From NCBI RefSeq assembly GCF_024733565.1, contig NZ_JANIOC010000002.1:62979-126978 (forward strand): a stretch of 64,000 nt of DNA, read 5' to 3'. This DNA is from Rossellomorea sp. SC111. Lineage in GTDB: Bacteria; Bacillota; Bacilli; Bacillales; Bacillaceae_B. The notes beneath the pieces were generated by a model that saw only the letters and a list, made by a program, of their open reading frames with translations, was not told the DNA's origin and searched no databases. Each line of letters opens with the position of its first letter. Positions within the stretch are counted from its first letter, which is position 1. This document shows positions 1 through 8,330 of the stretch, piece by piece. The translations under genes were made by a program, and so were the position numbers.

Positions 1-2
1 AC

Positions 3-98
3 GGCCCGGGCCAAAGAGGATTTTTGCCCCGGGCCTTTGTGTCACTTGGGGACCTTTCAGCTTTTGCTGAAAGGCGAGGGAAACGTTCGTTTCCCTCG
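3..98. other. three consecutive perfect hairpins
   Basis: Three stems follow each other: an 8-bp GGCCCGGG/CCCGGGCC stem (3-10 with 28-35) followed by TTTG, a 9-bp stem closed by a TTTT loop (53-61 with 66-74), and a 10-bp stem with a GTTC loop (75-84 with 89-98). The first could be a terminator of a gene left of the window. The tight tetraloop hairpins look like an intergenic repeat or RNA structure. Function unknown. Confidence 0.5.
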
Positions 99-207
99 AA
101 TGAGCCAAAAATCGATGCTGAATAGTAGTAGCCAAAGTTTACTGGTAAGGTTCTTTCTCTTATTTTTTGTGCTATGATAACGAAAAAAACAGACAGGTGA
201 TAATGTT

Positions 208-486
208 ATGATAAGGTTTGTGAAGCGGGTGCGGTTTCTTTTTAATGTTCGGAGATCGGTCCCGTTTTTGGTTGATTTTTTTCGTTCCAGTGATGTTTCC
301 GCAGTGAAAAAGGGTTTATCGGTGGGATTGGTTGCTTTTTATTTCTGGCTGCCGGTGGACCTGATCCCGGATATGTTCCTATTATTGGGGATTGTCGATG
401 ATCTGGCGGTGTTCACCTTCATCCTTCAACTGATGGTAAAGTTGGCTCCAGAGGAGTTACAAAAAAAATATGGGTTAATGAAATGA
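208..486 (+). CDS. DUF1232 (YkvA-type) small membrane protein
   Basis: A 92-residue protein with a hydrophobic central part. Residues about 45-70 carry the DUF1232 signature: YFWLPVDLIPD followed by a hydrophobic stretch and DDLAV. Family members are small membrane-associated proteins without an established biochemical role. The ATG is preceded by AGGTGAT six bases upstream. The gene stands alone and ends in a strong terminator (518-560). Family assignment is firm; function is not known. Confidence 0.8.
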   Translation: MIRFVKRVRFLFNVRRSVPFLVDFFRSSDVSAVKKGLSVGLVAFYFWLPVDLIPDMFLLLGIVDDLAVFTFILQLMVKLAPEELQKKYGLMK

Positions 487-517
487 AAGAAATAAATAGA
501 GCAGACGTTTCTCTAAG

Positions 518-565
518 AACCGAAACCGGCCAAAAAATGGGCAAAAGGTTTCGGTTTTTTCTTTT
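518..565 (+). terminator. rho-independent terminator after DUF1232 gene
   Basis: A perfect 10-bp stem (518-527 with 547-556) is followed by a T-rich run, downstream of the DUF1232 gene. Confidence 0.85.
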
Positions 566-631
566 GATTTTTTCATCTCTATCCCATACACTATAATTAC
601 ACTAATTCCAATCAGAAAGGTATGAATTAAT

Positions 632-1060
632 ATGAGTTCAGCTCCAGCAAATTCCATACCAAGACCATTAGTTCAGCTGAACCAATGGTTCATCGTATCA
701 ACTGTTGCTACTTCATGGTTATTCCAAATAGAATTTCTCTTACTGCTTCCGTTCTTAGTCGGAATGTCAGCTCTACTTTTTAAATATAATCCCCTCATGA
801 AAGCAGGGAGGTTATTCTTAAAGAAAGAAACTTCCTCATATCCACCTGAGGATGCTGAGCAGCAAAGGTTCAATAATATCATTGCAGTGAGCTGTTTAGG
901 TGGCGCCATCATAAGTTTCCTGACAGGATGGGATACGGGGGTTTATCTCTTCTCAGGAATGGTCTTTGTGGCTGCATCGGTCGCTCTTGCAGGATTCTGC
1001 ATAGGATGTTTCATCCGCTTTCAATGGAAAAGGTTTCAATATAAACGTTCATTACAGTAA
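632..1060 (+). CDS. DUF4395 family integral membrane protein
   Basis: A 142-residue protein with about four hydrophobic segments. It shows the DUF4395 pattern: IPRPLVQLNQW near the N-terminus, the LFKYNPLM and GRLFLKK motifs, a PEDAEQQRFN segment, and GFCIGCFIRFQWKRF with two cysteines at the C-terminus. DUF4395 proteins are often found near thioredoxin- or rhodanese-type genes, but here none is adjacent. A TATAAT -10-like element lies at 592-597. Function unknown; family call is confident. Confidence 0.8.
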   Translation: MSSAPANSIPRPLVQLNQWFIVSTVATSWLFQIEFLLLLPFLVGMSALLFKYNPLMKAGRLFLKKETSSYPPEDAEQQRFNNIIAVSCLGGAIISFLTGWDTGVYLFSGMVFVAASVALAGFCIGCFIRFQWKRFQYKRSLQ

Positions 1061-1064
1061 CCCA

Positions 1065-1093
1065 TTGACAATAGATGGAATCCATCGTAAACT
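1065..1093 (+). promoter_or_regulatory. sigma-A promoter with palindrome in spacer
   Basis: A perfect -35 TTGACA (1065-1070) is followed by a 17-bp spacer and TAAACT (1088-1093, 4/6 to consensus). The spacer contains the palindrome GATGGAATCCATC, which could be an operator. It would drive the structured RNA at about 1100-1320. Confidence 0.55.
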
Positions 1094-1099
1094 AATCTA

Positions 1100-1320
1100 G
1101 AATTTAAATAGTGTATACAAAGGGAGTATGTTATATGTTAGGTGTCGTTCTTAACTAACCGTGAAATGAATACGGACATTTTGCAGGCAGTGGCCTTTTA
1201 ATTCAGGCTATTGAATCAGCTTATTTAGCTATGCCTTCAAAATGTAGTTAAGAACAATGGTCATAGCATACTCAACCCTTAATCAGGAGAGCTGTGTCTT
1301 TGTGCACAGCTCTTTTTTTG
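1100..1320 (+). ncRNA. candidate structured RNA with own promoter and terminator
   Basis: No credible coding sequence is present. An 11-bp perfect helix (1147-1157 with 1245-1255) closes a multi-branched fold. Inside it are a CCGT/ACGG hairpin, a CATTTTG/CAAAATG helix (1177-1183 with 1238-1244) extended by AGGCA/TGCCT, and small ATTCA/TGAAT hairpins. It ends in a terminator (1289-1296 with 1305-1312, then seven T). It may be an independent small RNA or a riboswitch-like leader of the MutS2-like gene. No riboswitch core that I know (TPP, FMN, SAM, lysine, purine, glycine, T-box) matches. Confidence 0.5.
1288..1319 (+). terminator. terminator of the leader RNA
   Basis: An 8-bp GAGCTGTG/CACAGCTC stem with an 8-nt loop is followed by TTTTTTT. 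It lies about 170 bp upstream of the MutS2-like start codon. Confidence 0.85.
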
Positions 1321-1435
1321 TGCATAATCCCGCAAATCAGGACGTCTTTTCACATAGTTGGAGGGGAAGGATTTTTTTCGGTTTGCGTTTACACGTGCGC
1401 TTATATGATGGGGAGGATTGTATACGAGTGAAGGA

Positions 1436-1475
1436 AGACCACGATGGACATTGTTCGTTGTGGTCTATTTTTGTA
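1436..1475 (+). terminator. second terminator-like hairpin before the MutS2-like gene
   Basis: AGACCAC (1436-1442) pairs with GTGGTCT (1460-1466) and is followed by ATTTTTG. It sits just before the ribosome binding site GGAGGG (1481-1486). Together with the terminator at 1288-1319 it suggests transcription attenuation. Confidence 0.5.
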
Positions 1476-1493
1476 TATTCGGAGGGAAATAGA

Positions 1494-3425
1494 ATGAATG
1501 AAAAAACGTTTCAAACACTTGAATTTAACTTAGTGAAAGAAGAACTAATGGGGTTTGCTCTGACGGAAGAAGGTAAAAAGGAATTATTGAACTTACGGCC
1601 GTCGACAAATATCCGTCAAATTGAAATGCGCCTGGACGAGGTAACGGAAGCTGTCCACATCTTAAAGAAAAGTGCCAGTGTACCGATTCACGCTTTGGAC
1701 GGGGTGGAAAGCATCATGGCAAATCTGAATAAAGGGGTGCCGCTACGGCCGGATCAGCTCACAAGTTTATATTATTTCCTCGATGCGTGTAAAAAGCTGA
1801 AAAAATACATGGAGGATAAACAATGGCTGGCGCCGAGAGTTTCTTCCTATGTTTATTCGATTGAAGATATCCCCGATCTCGGAGAGGAGATCAACCGATG
1901 CATCAGAAACGGCAGAGTCGACGATTATGCGAGTAAAGAATTACTGAGGATACGTAAGCAATCAGGAATCCAGGAAGAACGGTTAAAGGATAAGATACAA
2001 TCGATTGTGAAATCGGCTAAATACAAATCATATCTTCAAGAAGCGATCGTAAGTCAACGAAACGGGCGATATGTCATTCCGATCAAGAAAGAATTCAGGG
2101 GGAAACTGAAAGGTGCCGTTTTGGATTCTTCAGCATCGGGTTCAACCCTGTATATCGAGCCGGAGGAATTAAGCAAACAACAAGATCAGCTCCTCACTTT
2201 AAGACTCGATGAAGATCATGAAGTTGAAAATATACTATGGGCATTGACCGGAATGGTGCAAACCTACGAGCCACAATTAACACTTGCGGTTGAAACGATG
2301 GTCCATTATGATGTATTGTTTGCCAAAGCAAAATATAGTCGCGCCTATGATGGAGTGAAGGCTGTTGTAAATGAAGAACAAAGGATTCACTTGATCAATG
2401 CCGTTCATCCTCTCTTGGGGAAACAGGCTGTCCCACTATCCATCAAGATGGGGGAAGGATTTCATGCATTAGTCATCACCGGTCCTAATACCGGGGGGAA
2501 AACTGTAACCATAAAGACGGTTGGGCTTCTTACCCTCATGACCCAATGTGGTTTGCATATTCCCGCAGCTGAAGGCAGTGAAATCAGTTTGTATCAACAA
2601 ATCCTTCTGGACATCGGGGATGGGCAGAGTCTTCAACAAAACTTGAGTACATTCAGTTCCCATATTAAAAATATTATTGAAATATTAAAGGATACAAATG
2701 ACCGGTCCCTTGTTCTGTTGGATGAACTTGGCTCCGGTACAGATCCTATGGAGGGAATGGGCCTTGCCACGGCTATCCTGAACCAATTATATGAAAAGGG
2801 TGCCACGCTTATTGCCACTACTCACTATAGTGAAATCAAATATTTTGCAGAAGAGCATGAAGGCTTTATGAATGGAAGTATGGAATTTAACATCGACACC
2901 TTGCAGCCAACATATAAACTGATTGTCGGTCAAGGCGGGGACAGTCAGGCATTCTCTATAGCATTGAAGCTTGGGATGCACCCGGAGATCATTGGAAAAG
3001 CACATGAAATCACCTATAAAACGAAGAAAACATATAGTCTGGGAGAGATCGATTACGGTGTGAAAAAGGAGATGGAGAAGCAGATCATCGTAAACAAACA
3101 TAAAAAAAGAAATCACAGAAAATTCCAGAAAGAAAACAGAAACATCATCTCCTTTACAAAAGGAGATAATGTCAAGATCTCCCCTGAAGGAGAATTTGGA
3201 ATTGTATATGAAGGTCCTGATGGTACAGGGAATTACACCGTACAGATAAAAGGGGAAAAGAGATCTGTGAGTCATAAACGGCTCCGTCTGTATGTATCTG
3301 CCCTGGAGCTGTATCCAGATGATTACAATTTCGATATTATCTTCAACAGCAAAGAAAATCGTAAAAAGGATAAACTCATGGGAAAACGGTTTGTAGAAGG
3401 CTTGACCATCGAACATGAGGAGTAA
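1494..3425 (+). CDS. MutS2-like ATPase lacking the Smr nuclease domain
   Basis: A 643-residue MutS-family protein. Core and lever regions fill about residues 1-315; the ATPase has Walker A GPNTGGKT (about 410), Walker B LVLLDELGSGTDP (about 490) and the following THYSEIK motif. Canonical MutS2 is about 780 residues and ends in an Smr endonuclease domain; here the C-terminus is a short basic KOW-like region and no Smr motif is seen, so it fits a shorter paralogue of Bacilli. ATG 1494 is chosen because GGAGGG sits 7 bases upstream; the in-frame upstream reading crosses leader-RNA and terminator sequence. The role is probably binding of branched DNA or stalled ribosomes, by analogy with MutS2. 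Confidence 0.82.
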   Translation: MNEKTFQTLEFNLVKEELMGFALTEEGKKELLNLRPSTNIRQIEMRLDEVTEAVHILKKSASVPIHALDGVESIMANLNKGVPLRPDQLTSLYYFLDACKKLKKYMEDKQWLAPRVSSYVYSIEDIPDLGEEINRCIRNGRVDDYASKELLRIRKQSGIQEERLKDKIQSIVKSAKYKSYLQEAIVSQRNGRYVIPIKKEFRGKLKGAVLDSSASGSTLYIEPEELSKQQDQLLTLRLDEDHEVENILWALTGMVQTYEPQLTLAVETMVHYDVLFAKAKYSRAYDGVKAVVNEEQRIHLINAVHPLLGKQAVPLSIKMGEGFHALVITGPNTGGKTVTIKTVGLLTLMTQCGLHIPAAEGSEISLYQQILLDIGDGQSLQQNLSTFSSHIKNIIEILKDTNDRSLVLLDELGSGTDPMEGMGLATAILNQLYEKGATLIATTHYSEIKYFAEEHEGFMNGSMEFNIDTLQPTYKLIVGQGGDSQAFSIALKLGMHPEIIGKAHEITYKTKKTYSLGEIDYGVKKEMEKQIIVNKHKKRNHRKFQKENRNIISFTKGDNVKISPEGEFGIVYEGPDGTGNYTVQIKGEKRSVSHKRLRLYVSALELYPDDYNFDIIFNSKENRKKDKLMGKRFVEGLTIEHEE

Positions 3426-3430
3426 TCGAA

Positions 3431-3467
3431 AAAAACGCACTCGAGGTTAAACTTGAGTGCGTTTTTT
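3431..3467. terminator. bidirectional terminator
   Basis: CGCACTC (3436-3442) pairs with GAGTGCG (3455-3461), with A-run and T-run on either side. It serves the MutS2-like gene on plus and the ZIP transporter gene on minus. Confidence 0.85.
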
Positions 3468-3491
3468 CATCTGATGTATTCTCTGAAAATT

Positions 3492-4220
3492 CTAAGACAT
3501 ATGCGTCAAAACAAAGGAAAGAATGATTCCCAGGGAAGAAAGGAAACCGACAATGGGTCCGCCTTCCTCAAACGCTTCCGGCATCATCGTAGAAGAGGCC
3601 ATAGCGAGCAGCCCTCCAGCCCCAAATGCTCCTATTATGTAAGAAGTGCTTTCAGGGGCATCCTGCAGTAATACATACCCGAACAAAGAACTGAGAGAAG
3701 ATAGAATGACAACACTTCCCCATAAATAAAGGATTTTCTTCGTGCTGTAATGATCAAGCTTTAACCCTATACTGCTTGATAAGGATTCAGGTAAATTACT
3801 GATGAAAATAGCGATAATGAATACCCATTGCATGGATTGACTTTCAATAAAGCTGACACCGATGATGATGGATTCCGGTATGGCATCCATGATGGTACCG
3901 ACATAAATGGCAATCCCAGAATGGCCATGAGGATTTTTCTTAGATCGTTTTCTTTCGCTTCCTCCTCTTTTTGAAATGAACATCTCAAATAAAGTAAAGA
4001 GGAGAGCACCCAGAAGGAACATGGAAATGAGGTATATCATGTCCGCTTTTCCTTCCGCTTCACTTAACAAATCAAAAGTGGCAGATCCGATGATCAGTCC
4101 TGTACCTAATGCCATGATAAATGCTACTACTTTCTTAGGTATATGAAGAAATATCGCCATAATTGCCCCGATCAAGAGGGAGAGACTGGCTATCCCTCCC
4201 CATAAAGCTGCCTGGAACAA
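3492..4220 (-). CDS. ZIP family divalent metal transporter
   Basis: A 242-residue polytopic membrane protein with about seven to eight hydrophobic segments. It carries the two ZIP metal-site motifs: MDAIPESIIIG in helix 4 and NLPESLSSSIG in helix 5. A cytoplasmic loop rich in basic residues and HGH lies between them. ZIP proteins bring zinc, iron or related metals into the cytoplasm. The gene is monocistronic and convergent with the MutS2-like gene. The substrate cannot be told from sequence. Confidence 0.85.
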   Translation of the reverse strand: MFQAALWGGIASLSLLIGAIMAIFLHIPKKVVAFIMALGTGLIIGSATFDLLSEAEGKADMIYLISMFLLGALLFTLFEMFISKRGGSERKRSKKNPHGHSGIAIYVGTIMDAIPESIIIGVSFIESQSMQWVFIIAIFISNLPESLSSSIGLKLDHYSTKKILYLWGSVVILSSLSSLFGYVLLQDAPESTSYIIGAFGAGGLLAMASSTMMPEAFEEGGPIVGFLSSLGIILSFVLTHMS

Positions 4221-4348
4221 TGATCCAACCTCCCTTAATCGTTTTCATATCGAGTTTTCCCTAGTTGAGTAATGGATTAAACATTCACTGTATAGAATTC
4301 AGGAGCAGCGGGGATAGTAAGATTGAATAAATTTTAGGAGGCGAAAAA

Positions 4349-4864
4349 ATGAAGAAATATCTCATGATTTCAACGATTGGATTCATGTTCATGATCACTG
4401 CTGCCGGTTGCGGAACAAGTAAGAACATGAATGAAGAAGGGCAACAAATGAACAATGGCAACCTGGAGAGAGTGAATTACAAGAATGATCAAGCAAACCG
4501 GGATTATGTGAATGACGGGACCATGAGAGAAAATTACTCGCTTGCTGACAGGGAAGCGGATAAAGTGGCCGAACTTAAAGAAGTGAAAAGTGCTTATGTT
4601 CTGACGACTGATCAAAATGCATATGTTGCTGCAGTATTAGAAGACCAGAAGAATGGAAACGTTTCAAAGGAATTGGAAAAGAAAATCTCGGATAAAGTAA
4701 AAAAAGAAAATGGCAGTATCAATAATGTGTACGTGTCAACAAATCCTGATTTCGTAGACCGCATGAGAGGGTATGCTGATAAAGCCAGAAACGGGAAACC
4801 GATTGAAGGATTTGGTGAAGAAATAGCTGATATGGTGAAACGAGTATTCCCGAACAGAGGATAA
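4349..4864 (+). CDS. YhcN/YlaJ family sporulation lipoprotein
   Basis: A 171-residue lipoprotein: a signal peptide with lipobox TAAGC gives the lipidated Cys21, followed by a Asn/Gln-rich linker. The C-terminal domain (about 70-160) has the YhcN/YlaJ pattern with EADKVAELKEVKSAYVLTT and a later DKVKKENGSINNVYVSTNP. Family members are membrane-anchored proteins of the forespore or spore inner membrane that affect germination. RBS AGGAGGCG is well placed. A terminator follows at 4877-4904. Confidence 0.82.
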   Translation: MKKYLMISTIGFMFMITAAGCGTSKNMNEEGQQMNNGNLERVNYKNDQANRDYVNDGTMRENYSLADREADKVAELKEVKSAYVLTTDQNAYVAAVLEDQKNGNVSKELEKKISDKVKKENGSINNVYVSTNPDFVDRMRGYADKARNGKPIEGFGEEIADMVKRVFPNRG

Positions 4865-4875
4865 TACTTTAGTGA

Positions 4876-4905
4876 AAAAGTCGAAATGCGTTTCGGCTTT
4901 TTTTA
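4876..4905 (+). terminator. terminator after YhcN-like gene
   Basis: AAAGTCGAAA/TTTCGGCTTT stem with TGCG loop and a T-run. Confidence 0.85.
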
Positions 4906-4980
4906 TTTGTCCATAGGAAATGTTTGAATTTTTCAGTATACTATTTAGAGTGACGAAATAGATTGAAGGGAGAGATGTAC

Positions 4981-6195
4981 GTGGCCCAAACAGCATCAAA
5001 AACGGCAGTAAACCCTACTATATATGGAATTCTATTAGCCATCAGTTCCGGTCATTTTATCAATGACACACTCCAGGCTGTCGTACCGGCTATGTTCCCT
5101 ATCATAGAGAAGTCATTGGAGCTGAGTTATATGCAAATTGGCTGGATTGCCTTCTCGCTCAATATGACGTCTTCTTTATTACAGCCGGTTTTTGGATTTT
5201 ATGCGGATATACGTTCAAAGCCGTACTTACTTCCATTGGGAATGTTGTCCAGCTTAGCAGGGTTGATTGGTTTTGCCCTTTCAGGTCATTTCATATGGAT
5301 TATCGTTTCGGTATTATTTATCGGATTCGGTTCTGCCATTTTTCATCCTGAAGGCTCAAGAGTAGCTTATATGGCTGCCGGAAATCGAAGGGGGCTTGCT
5401 CAGTCGATTTATCAGGTCGGTGGAAATACCGGTCAGGCGCTTGCCCCGTTGATAACTGCTTTTATATTTGTCCCTTTTGGTCAAATAGGAGCCTTATGGT
5501 TTACCATTGTGGCCATTATTGGAGTCGTGGTCTTGTTCCGGGTATCTAATTGGTATTCAAATCAGTTACGATTCAATGAAAGGAACATGAGAAAAAAGAC
5601 TGAAGATGGAAGAAAAACACCTATTAACCCGAAAATTAAGTGGGCGATGGTGCTTGTTGTATTCCTCGTGTTTGCTAGGTCATGGTACGGAGCAGGGTTA
5701 TCAAATTATTACCAGTTTTATTTGATTGAAGACTACGGACTAACCATTAAAAAAGCACAGGCATACATATTTGTCTTTATGTTTGCGGGAGTCATCGGAA
5801 CCTTCCTGGGGGGTCCGCTTGCCGATCGTTTTGGTAAGCGAAATATCATCTTCTTTTCTATGCTCGGTGCTGCGCCTTTAACACTTACATTGCCTTATTT
5901 ACCGTTGGGCGTAGTATTTCCGTTTATTTTTTGCATTGGATTTATTTTATCGTCAAGTTTTAGTGTTATCGTTGTGTATGCACAAGAGCTGTTGCCGAGT
6001 AAAATCGGGATGGTTTCCGGTTTGACCGTTGGTTTGGCTTTTGGCATGGGTGCTGTCGGGGCAGTCATCTTTGGAGGAATGGCCGATCTTTACACCATCC
6101 GATTCGTGATGATCCTATGCAGCTTCCTACCTCTACTCGGAATGATGACATTCTTCCTTCCCGCAGATGAAGCGGTAAGAAACTTCCATAAATAA
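4981..6195 (+). CDS. MFS transporter, fosmidomycin-resistance (Fsr) type
   Basis: About 404 residues and 12 predicted membrane helices. The N-terminal SSGHFINDTLQAVVPAMFP and FHPEGSRVAYM motifs are typical of the Fsr/YfnC branch of the major facilitator superfamily, whose members export drugs such as fosmidomycin. GTG 4981 is preferred: AAGGGAGAG ends six bases before it, while the in-frame ATG 4975 abuts the Shine-Dalgarno and TTG 4963 has none. The natural substrate is unknown. Confidence 0.75.
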   Translation: MAQTASKTAVNPTIYGILLAISSGHFINDTLQAVVPAMFPIIEKSLELSYMQIGWIAFSLNMTSSLLQPVFGFYADIRSKPYLLPLGMLSSLAGLIGFALSGHFIWIIVSVLFIGFGSAIFHPEGSRVAYMAAGNRRGLAQSIYQVGGNTGQALAPLITAFIFVPFGQIGALWFTIVAIIGVVVLFRVSNWYSNQLRFNERNMRKKTEDGRKTPINPKIKWAMVLVVFLVFARSWYGAGLSNYYQFYLIEDYGLTIKKAQAYIFVFMFAGVIGTFLGGPLADRFGKRNIIFFSMLGAAPLTLTLPYLPLGVVFPFIFCIGFILSSSFSVIVVYAQELLPSKIGMVSGLTVGLAFGMGAVGAVIFGGMADLYTIRFVMILCSFLPLLGMMTFFLPADEAVRNFHK

Positions 6196-6199
6196 CAAA

Positions 6200-6528
6200 A
6201 GAGATTGGGACATTACTAAATCCATGTCTTAAGACATAAATAGATAATTTGGTTTGGATCTCTTGTTACACCTCTGCCCGATTTCCGTGCAAGATTTCGC
6301 TTTCCTCGGGCGTTCGGCTAGCCTCCTCGTCACTGACGCTCCTGCGGGGTCTTACCTATTCCGCTTTTCAAGTAGGAGTCTGCGTCTAGCACTCCAATCA
6401 ACAGCTAGAACCATTTAAATACACTTCATGATTTAACAGATACAAAAATCCGAACGAATTCGATATTCAATAAAGAATTTCGAATTCGTTCGGATTTTCT
6501 TTGACAATACACTTTTGTCCCAGTCTCT
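6200..6528. repeat. MITE-like repeat (B unit plus hairpin) with terminal inverted repeats
   Basis: Left end AGAGATTGGGACA (6200-6212) and right end TGTCCCAGTCTCT (6515-6527) are inverted copies with one mismatch. Inside are a B palindromic unit (about 6280-6401) and a long hairpin reading CCGAACGAATTCG / CGAATTCGTTCGG (6451-6496). No coding sequence. Related DNA occurs near 36.7, 52.6 and 57.2 kb. Confidence 0.7.
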
Positions 6529-6563
6529 AAATCTAAAAGTAGTTAAAAACGCACGCTTGGATA

Positions 6564-6817
6564 GTTGATTGGAGCAGAAGGTGCTCGACTCCTGCGGGAA
6601 ACGCGGGAAAGCCTGAAAAGCGGAGGTGGCTTGCTCAGCCCCGACAAGCATAAGATGAATGGGCTAAGAAGGCGTTCTTGTGCCTTCTTGGACCATTTAG
6701 CTTATGACCTCGAGGGGCTAGCCACCGTAGCTGGATCTTGAGACCCCGCAGGGCTTTAGCCCGAGGAGGATCACCGCCAGCCCCGCGGAAAGCGGGCACC
6801 TGGAGCGGAAATCAACC
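6564..6817 (+). repeat. A-type palindromic repeat interrupted by another element
   Basis: The outer arms TTGATTGGAGC...GGTGCTCG and GGGCACC...GGAAATCAA match the other A units (36.8, 44.7, 53.1 and 57.7 kb; about 127 bp). Here the unit is about 254 bp because a long hairpin (6625-6726) is nested inside. Non-coding. Confidence 0.75.
6625..6726. repeat. 102-nt long-hairpin element nested in an A repeat
   Basis: Nested stems: GGTGGCT (6625-6631) with AGCCACC (6720-6726), AGCCCC (6637-6642) with GGGGCT (6714-6719), CATAAG with CTTATG, and AAGAAGGC (6666-6673) with GCCTTCTT (6682-6689). It has the form of a REP/BIME-like mobile palindrome. Confidence 0.65.
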
Positions 6818-6860
6818 ACTACACGCTTGTTTAAAAGCACAAAGTATACAAACACAGGCT

Positions 6861-8153
6861 TTAAGAAAATGCAAAGTAAATAATGAATAACCCACAAAGA
6901 ATGTACATAATTGGATGAACTTCTTTCCATTTTTTCAGCGAAATCATCGCAAATGGATAAAGAATGAATCCTAATGCGATCCCCGTTGCAACACTGAAGG
7001 TTAAAGGCATCATAATAATAGTGACAAAAGAAGGGATGACGATTTCAAATCGATTCCAATTGATATGTCTGACTTCCGTAGCCATCAATGCACCTACAAT
7101 GATAAGTGCAGGGGCGGTCACCTCTGGAGTGATAACCGATAAAATGGGTGAAAAGAACAAAGCGATCGAGAAACAAATTGCAATCACGACAGAAGTGAAT
7201 CCGGTTCTTCCCCCGACAGCCACGCCGGCAGAAGACTCCACGAAGGATGCTGTCGTAGAAGTTCCGAATATTGCTCCTGCCACACCTGAAGCGGAGTCGG
7301 CAAGGAGAGCCCGGCCTGCGTTCGGGATTTGATTATCCTTCATGATTCCTGCTTGACTGGCAACGGCTATCAATGCACCAGCTGTATCAAAGAAAGCCAC
7401 AAACAAAAAAGTAAAGATGACCGCCAATATTTCAATAGTGAAAATATCACCTAAATGGTTGAATACTACGCCGAATGTCGGCTCGAGACTTGGGACACTC
7501 CCAATAATGGAATGAGGCACGGAGATTTGCCCGGCGACCATCCCGATGATTGTCGTTGCAACCATTCCATAGAATATCCCGCCATTAATTCCCTTCACTA
7601 ACATCATCAAAGTAATGATAAAGCCAAACACAGCAAGTAGTGTTGGGGGAGAAGAGATATTCCCGATGGAAACAAATGTCTCAGGGTTGGCAACAACGAG
7701 TCCCGCGTTTTTAAAACCAATGAATGCCACAAAAAAACCGATTCCGCCGGCGATGGCAAATTTTAAATCCTGAGGGATGACATTGATGATTTTTTCACGA
7801 ATTTTCATGACACTTAATATCATAAAGATGATGCCTGCAATAAATACTCCTGTCAGGGCGATTTCCCAGTCCACTCCCATGCCGATACATACTGAAAAGG
7901 TAAAGAACGAGTTGAGACCCATGCTGGGGGCGATCCCGATCGGAAAGTTTGCCAGTAGACCAATTAACAGGGAGCCAACAATCGCTGATAGAGCGGTGGC
8001 TGTAAATAGTGCCCCTTTATCCATTCCGGCCTGACTCAGGATGATGGGGTTCACAACAAGAATATAAGCCATTGATAGGAATGTCGTGACACCTGCTAAC
8101 GTTTCTCTTCTATAATTTGTTCCTCTTTCAGCAAATTGAAAGAATGTTTTCAT
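6861..8153 (-). CDS. pbuG: NCS2 family guanine/hypoxanthine permease (PbuG/PbuO-like)
   Basis: A 430-residue membrane protein with about 12-14 helices. It has the AzgA-branch NCS2 signatures: TTFLSMAYILVVNP near the N-terminus, GMGLNSFFTF-like PSMGLNSFF, LFVAFFDTAGAL, and GTSTTASFVESSAGVAVGGRTG. These proteins import guanine and hypoxanthine by proton symport. A guanine-class riboswitch upstream (8180-8316) supports this specificity. The symbol rests on family and riboswitch; pbuO would be equally possible. Confidence 0.85.
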   Translation of the reverse strand: MKTFFQFAERGTNYRRETLAGVTTFLSMAYILVVNPIILSQAGMDKGALFTATALSAIVGSLLIGLLANFPIGIAPSMGLNSFFTFSVCIGMGVDWEIALTGVFIAGIIFMILSVMKIREKIINVIPQDLKFAIAGGIGFFVAFIGFKNAGLVVANPETFVSIGNISSPPTLLAVFGFIITLMMLVKGINGGIFYGMVATTIIGMVAGQISVPHSIIGSVPSLEPTFGVVFNHLGDIFTIEILAVIFTFLFVAFFDTAGALIAVASQAGIMKDNQIPNAGRALLADSASGVAGAIFGTSTTASFVESSAGVAVGGRTGFTSVVIAICFSIALFFSPILSVITPEVTAPALIIVGALMATEVRHINWNRFEIVIPSFVTIIMMPLTFSVATGIALGFILYPFAMISLKKWKEVHPIMYILCGLFIIYFAFS

Positions 8154-8179
8154 ACTTAACCCTCCGTATAGATAAAATA

Positions 8180-8316
8180 AAAAAACTCCGGTGACAGAAT
8201 CAACCAGAGTATATCTACAGGATAAAATAATTCCATTGATCTTACTTTATCTTGTAGACAAGCCATTTAAGGTAGCTGGTAGAAACGTTCAAGCCATATT
8301 CTTGAACTTATACAAG
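8180..8316 (-). promoter_or_regulatory. guanine-class purine riboswitch (OFF switch)
   Basis: On the minus strand the aptamer runs from 8316 to 8251: P1 CTTGTA/TACAAG, loop motif ATATGG, J2/3 GTTTCTACC, L3 CCTTAAA, and GTCTAC after P3, with C at the specificity position (guanine/hypoxanthine rather than adenine). Downstream is a terminator ACTCTGGT/ACCGGAGT plus seven T (8210-8181). The P1 3' strand can pair instead with TTTATCCTGTAGA (about 12/13), which would act as antiterminator. Purine binding should therefore stop pbuG transcription. Confidence 0.93.
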
Positions 8317-8330
8317 GTGCATATATGTTT

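Noticed and set aside
1257..1493. N-terminal extension of the MutS2-like protein
   Set aside because: The in-frame reading crosses a terminator and a structured RNA; the good Shine-Dalgarno is at 1481.
2787..3440. 217-codon minus-strand ORF inside the MutS2-like gene
   Set aside because: Antisense to a well-supported gene, with no family match and no RBS.
6964..7332. 122-codon plus-strand ORF inside the purine permease gene
   Set aside because: Antisense shadow of a conserved membrane protein.
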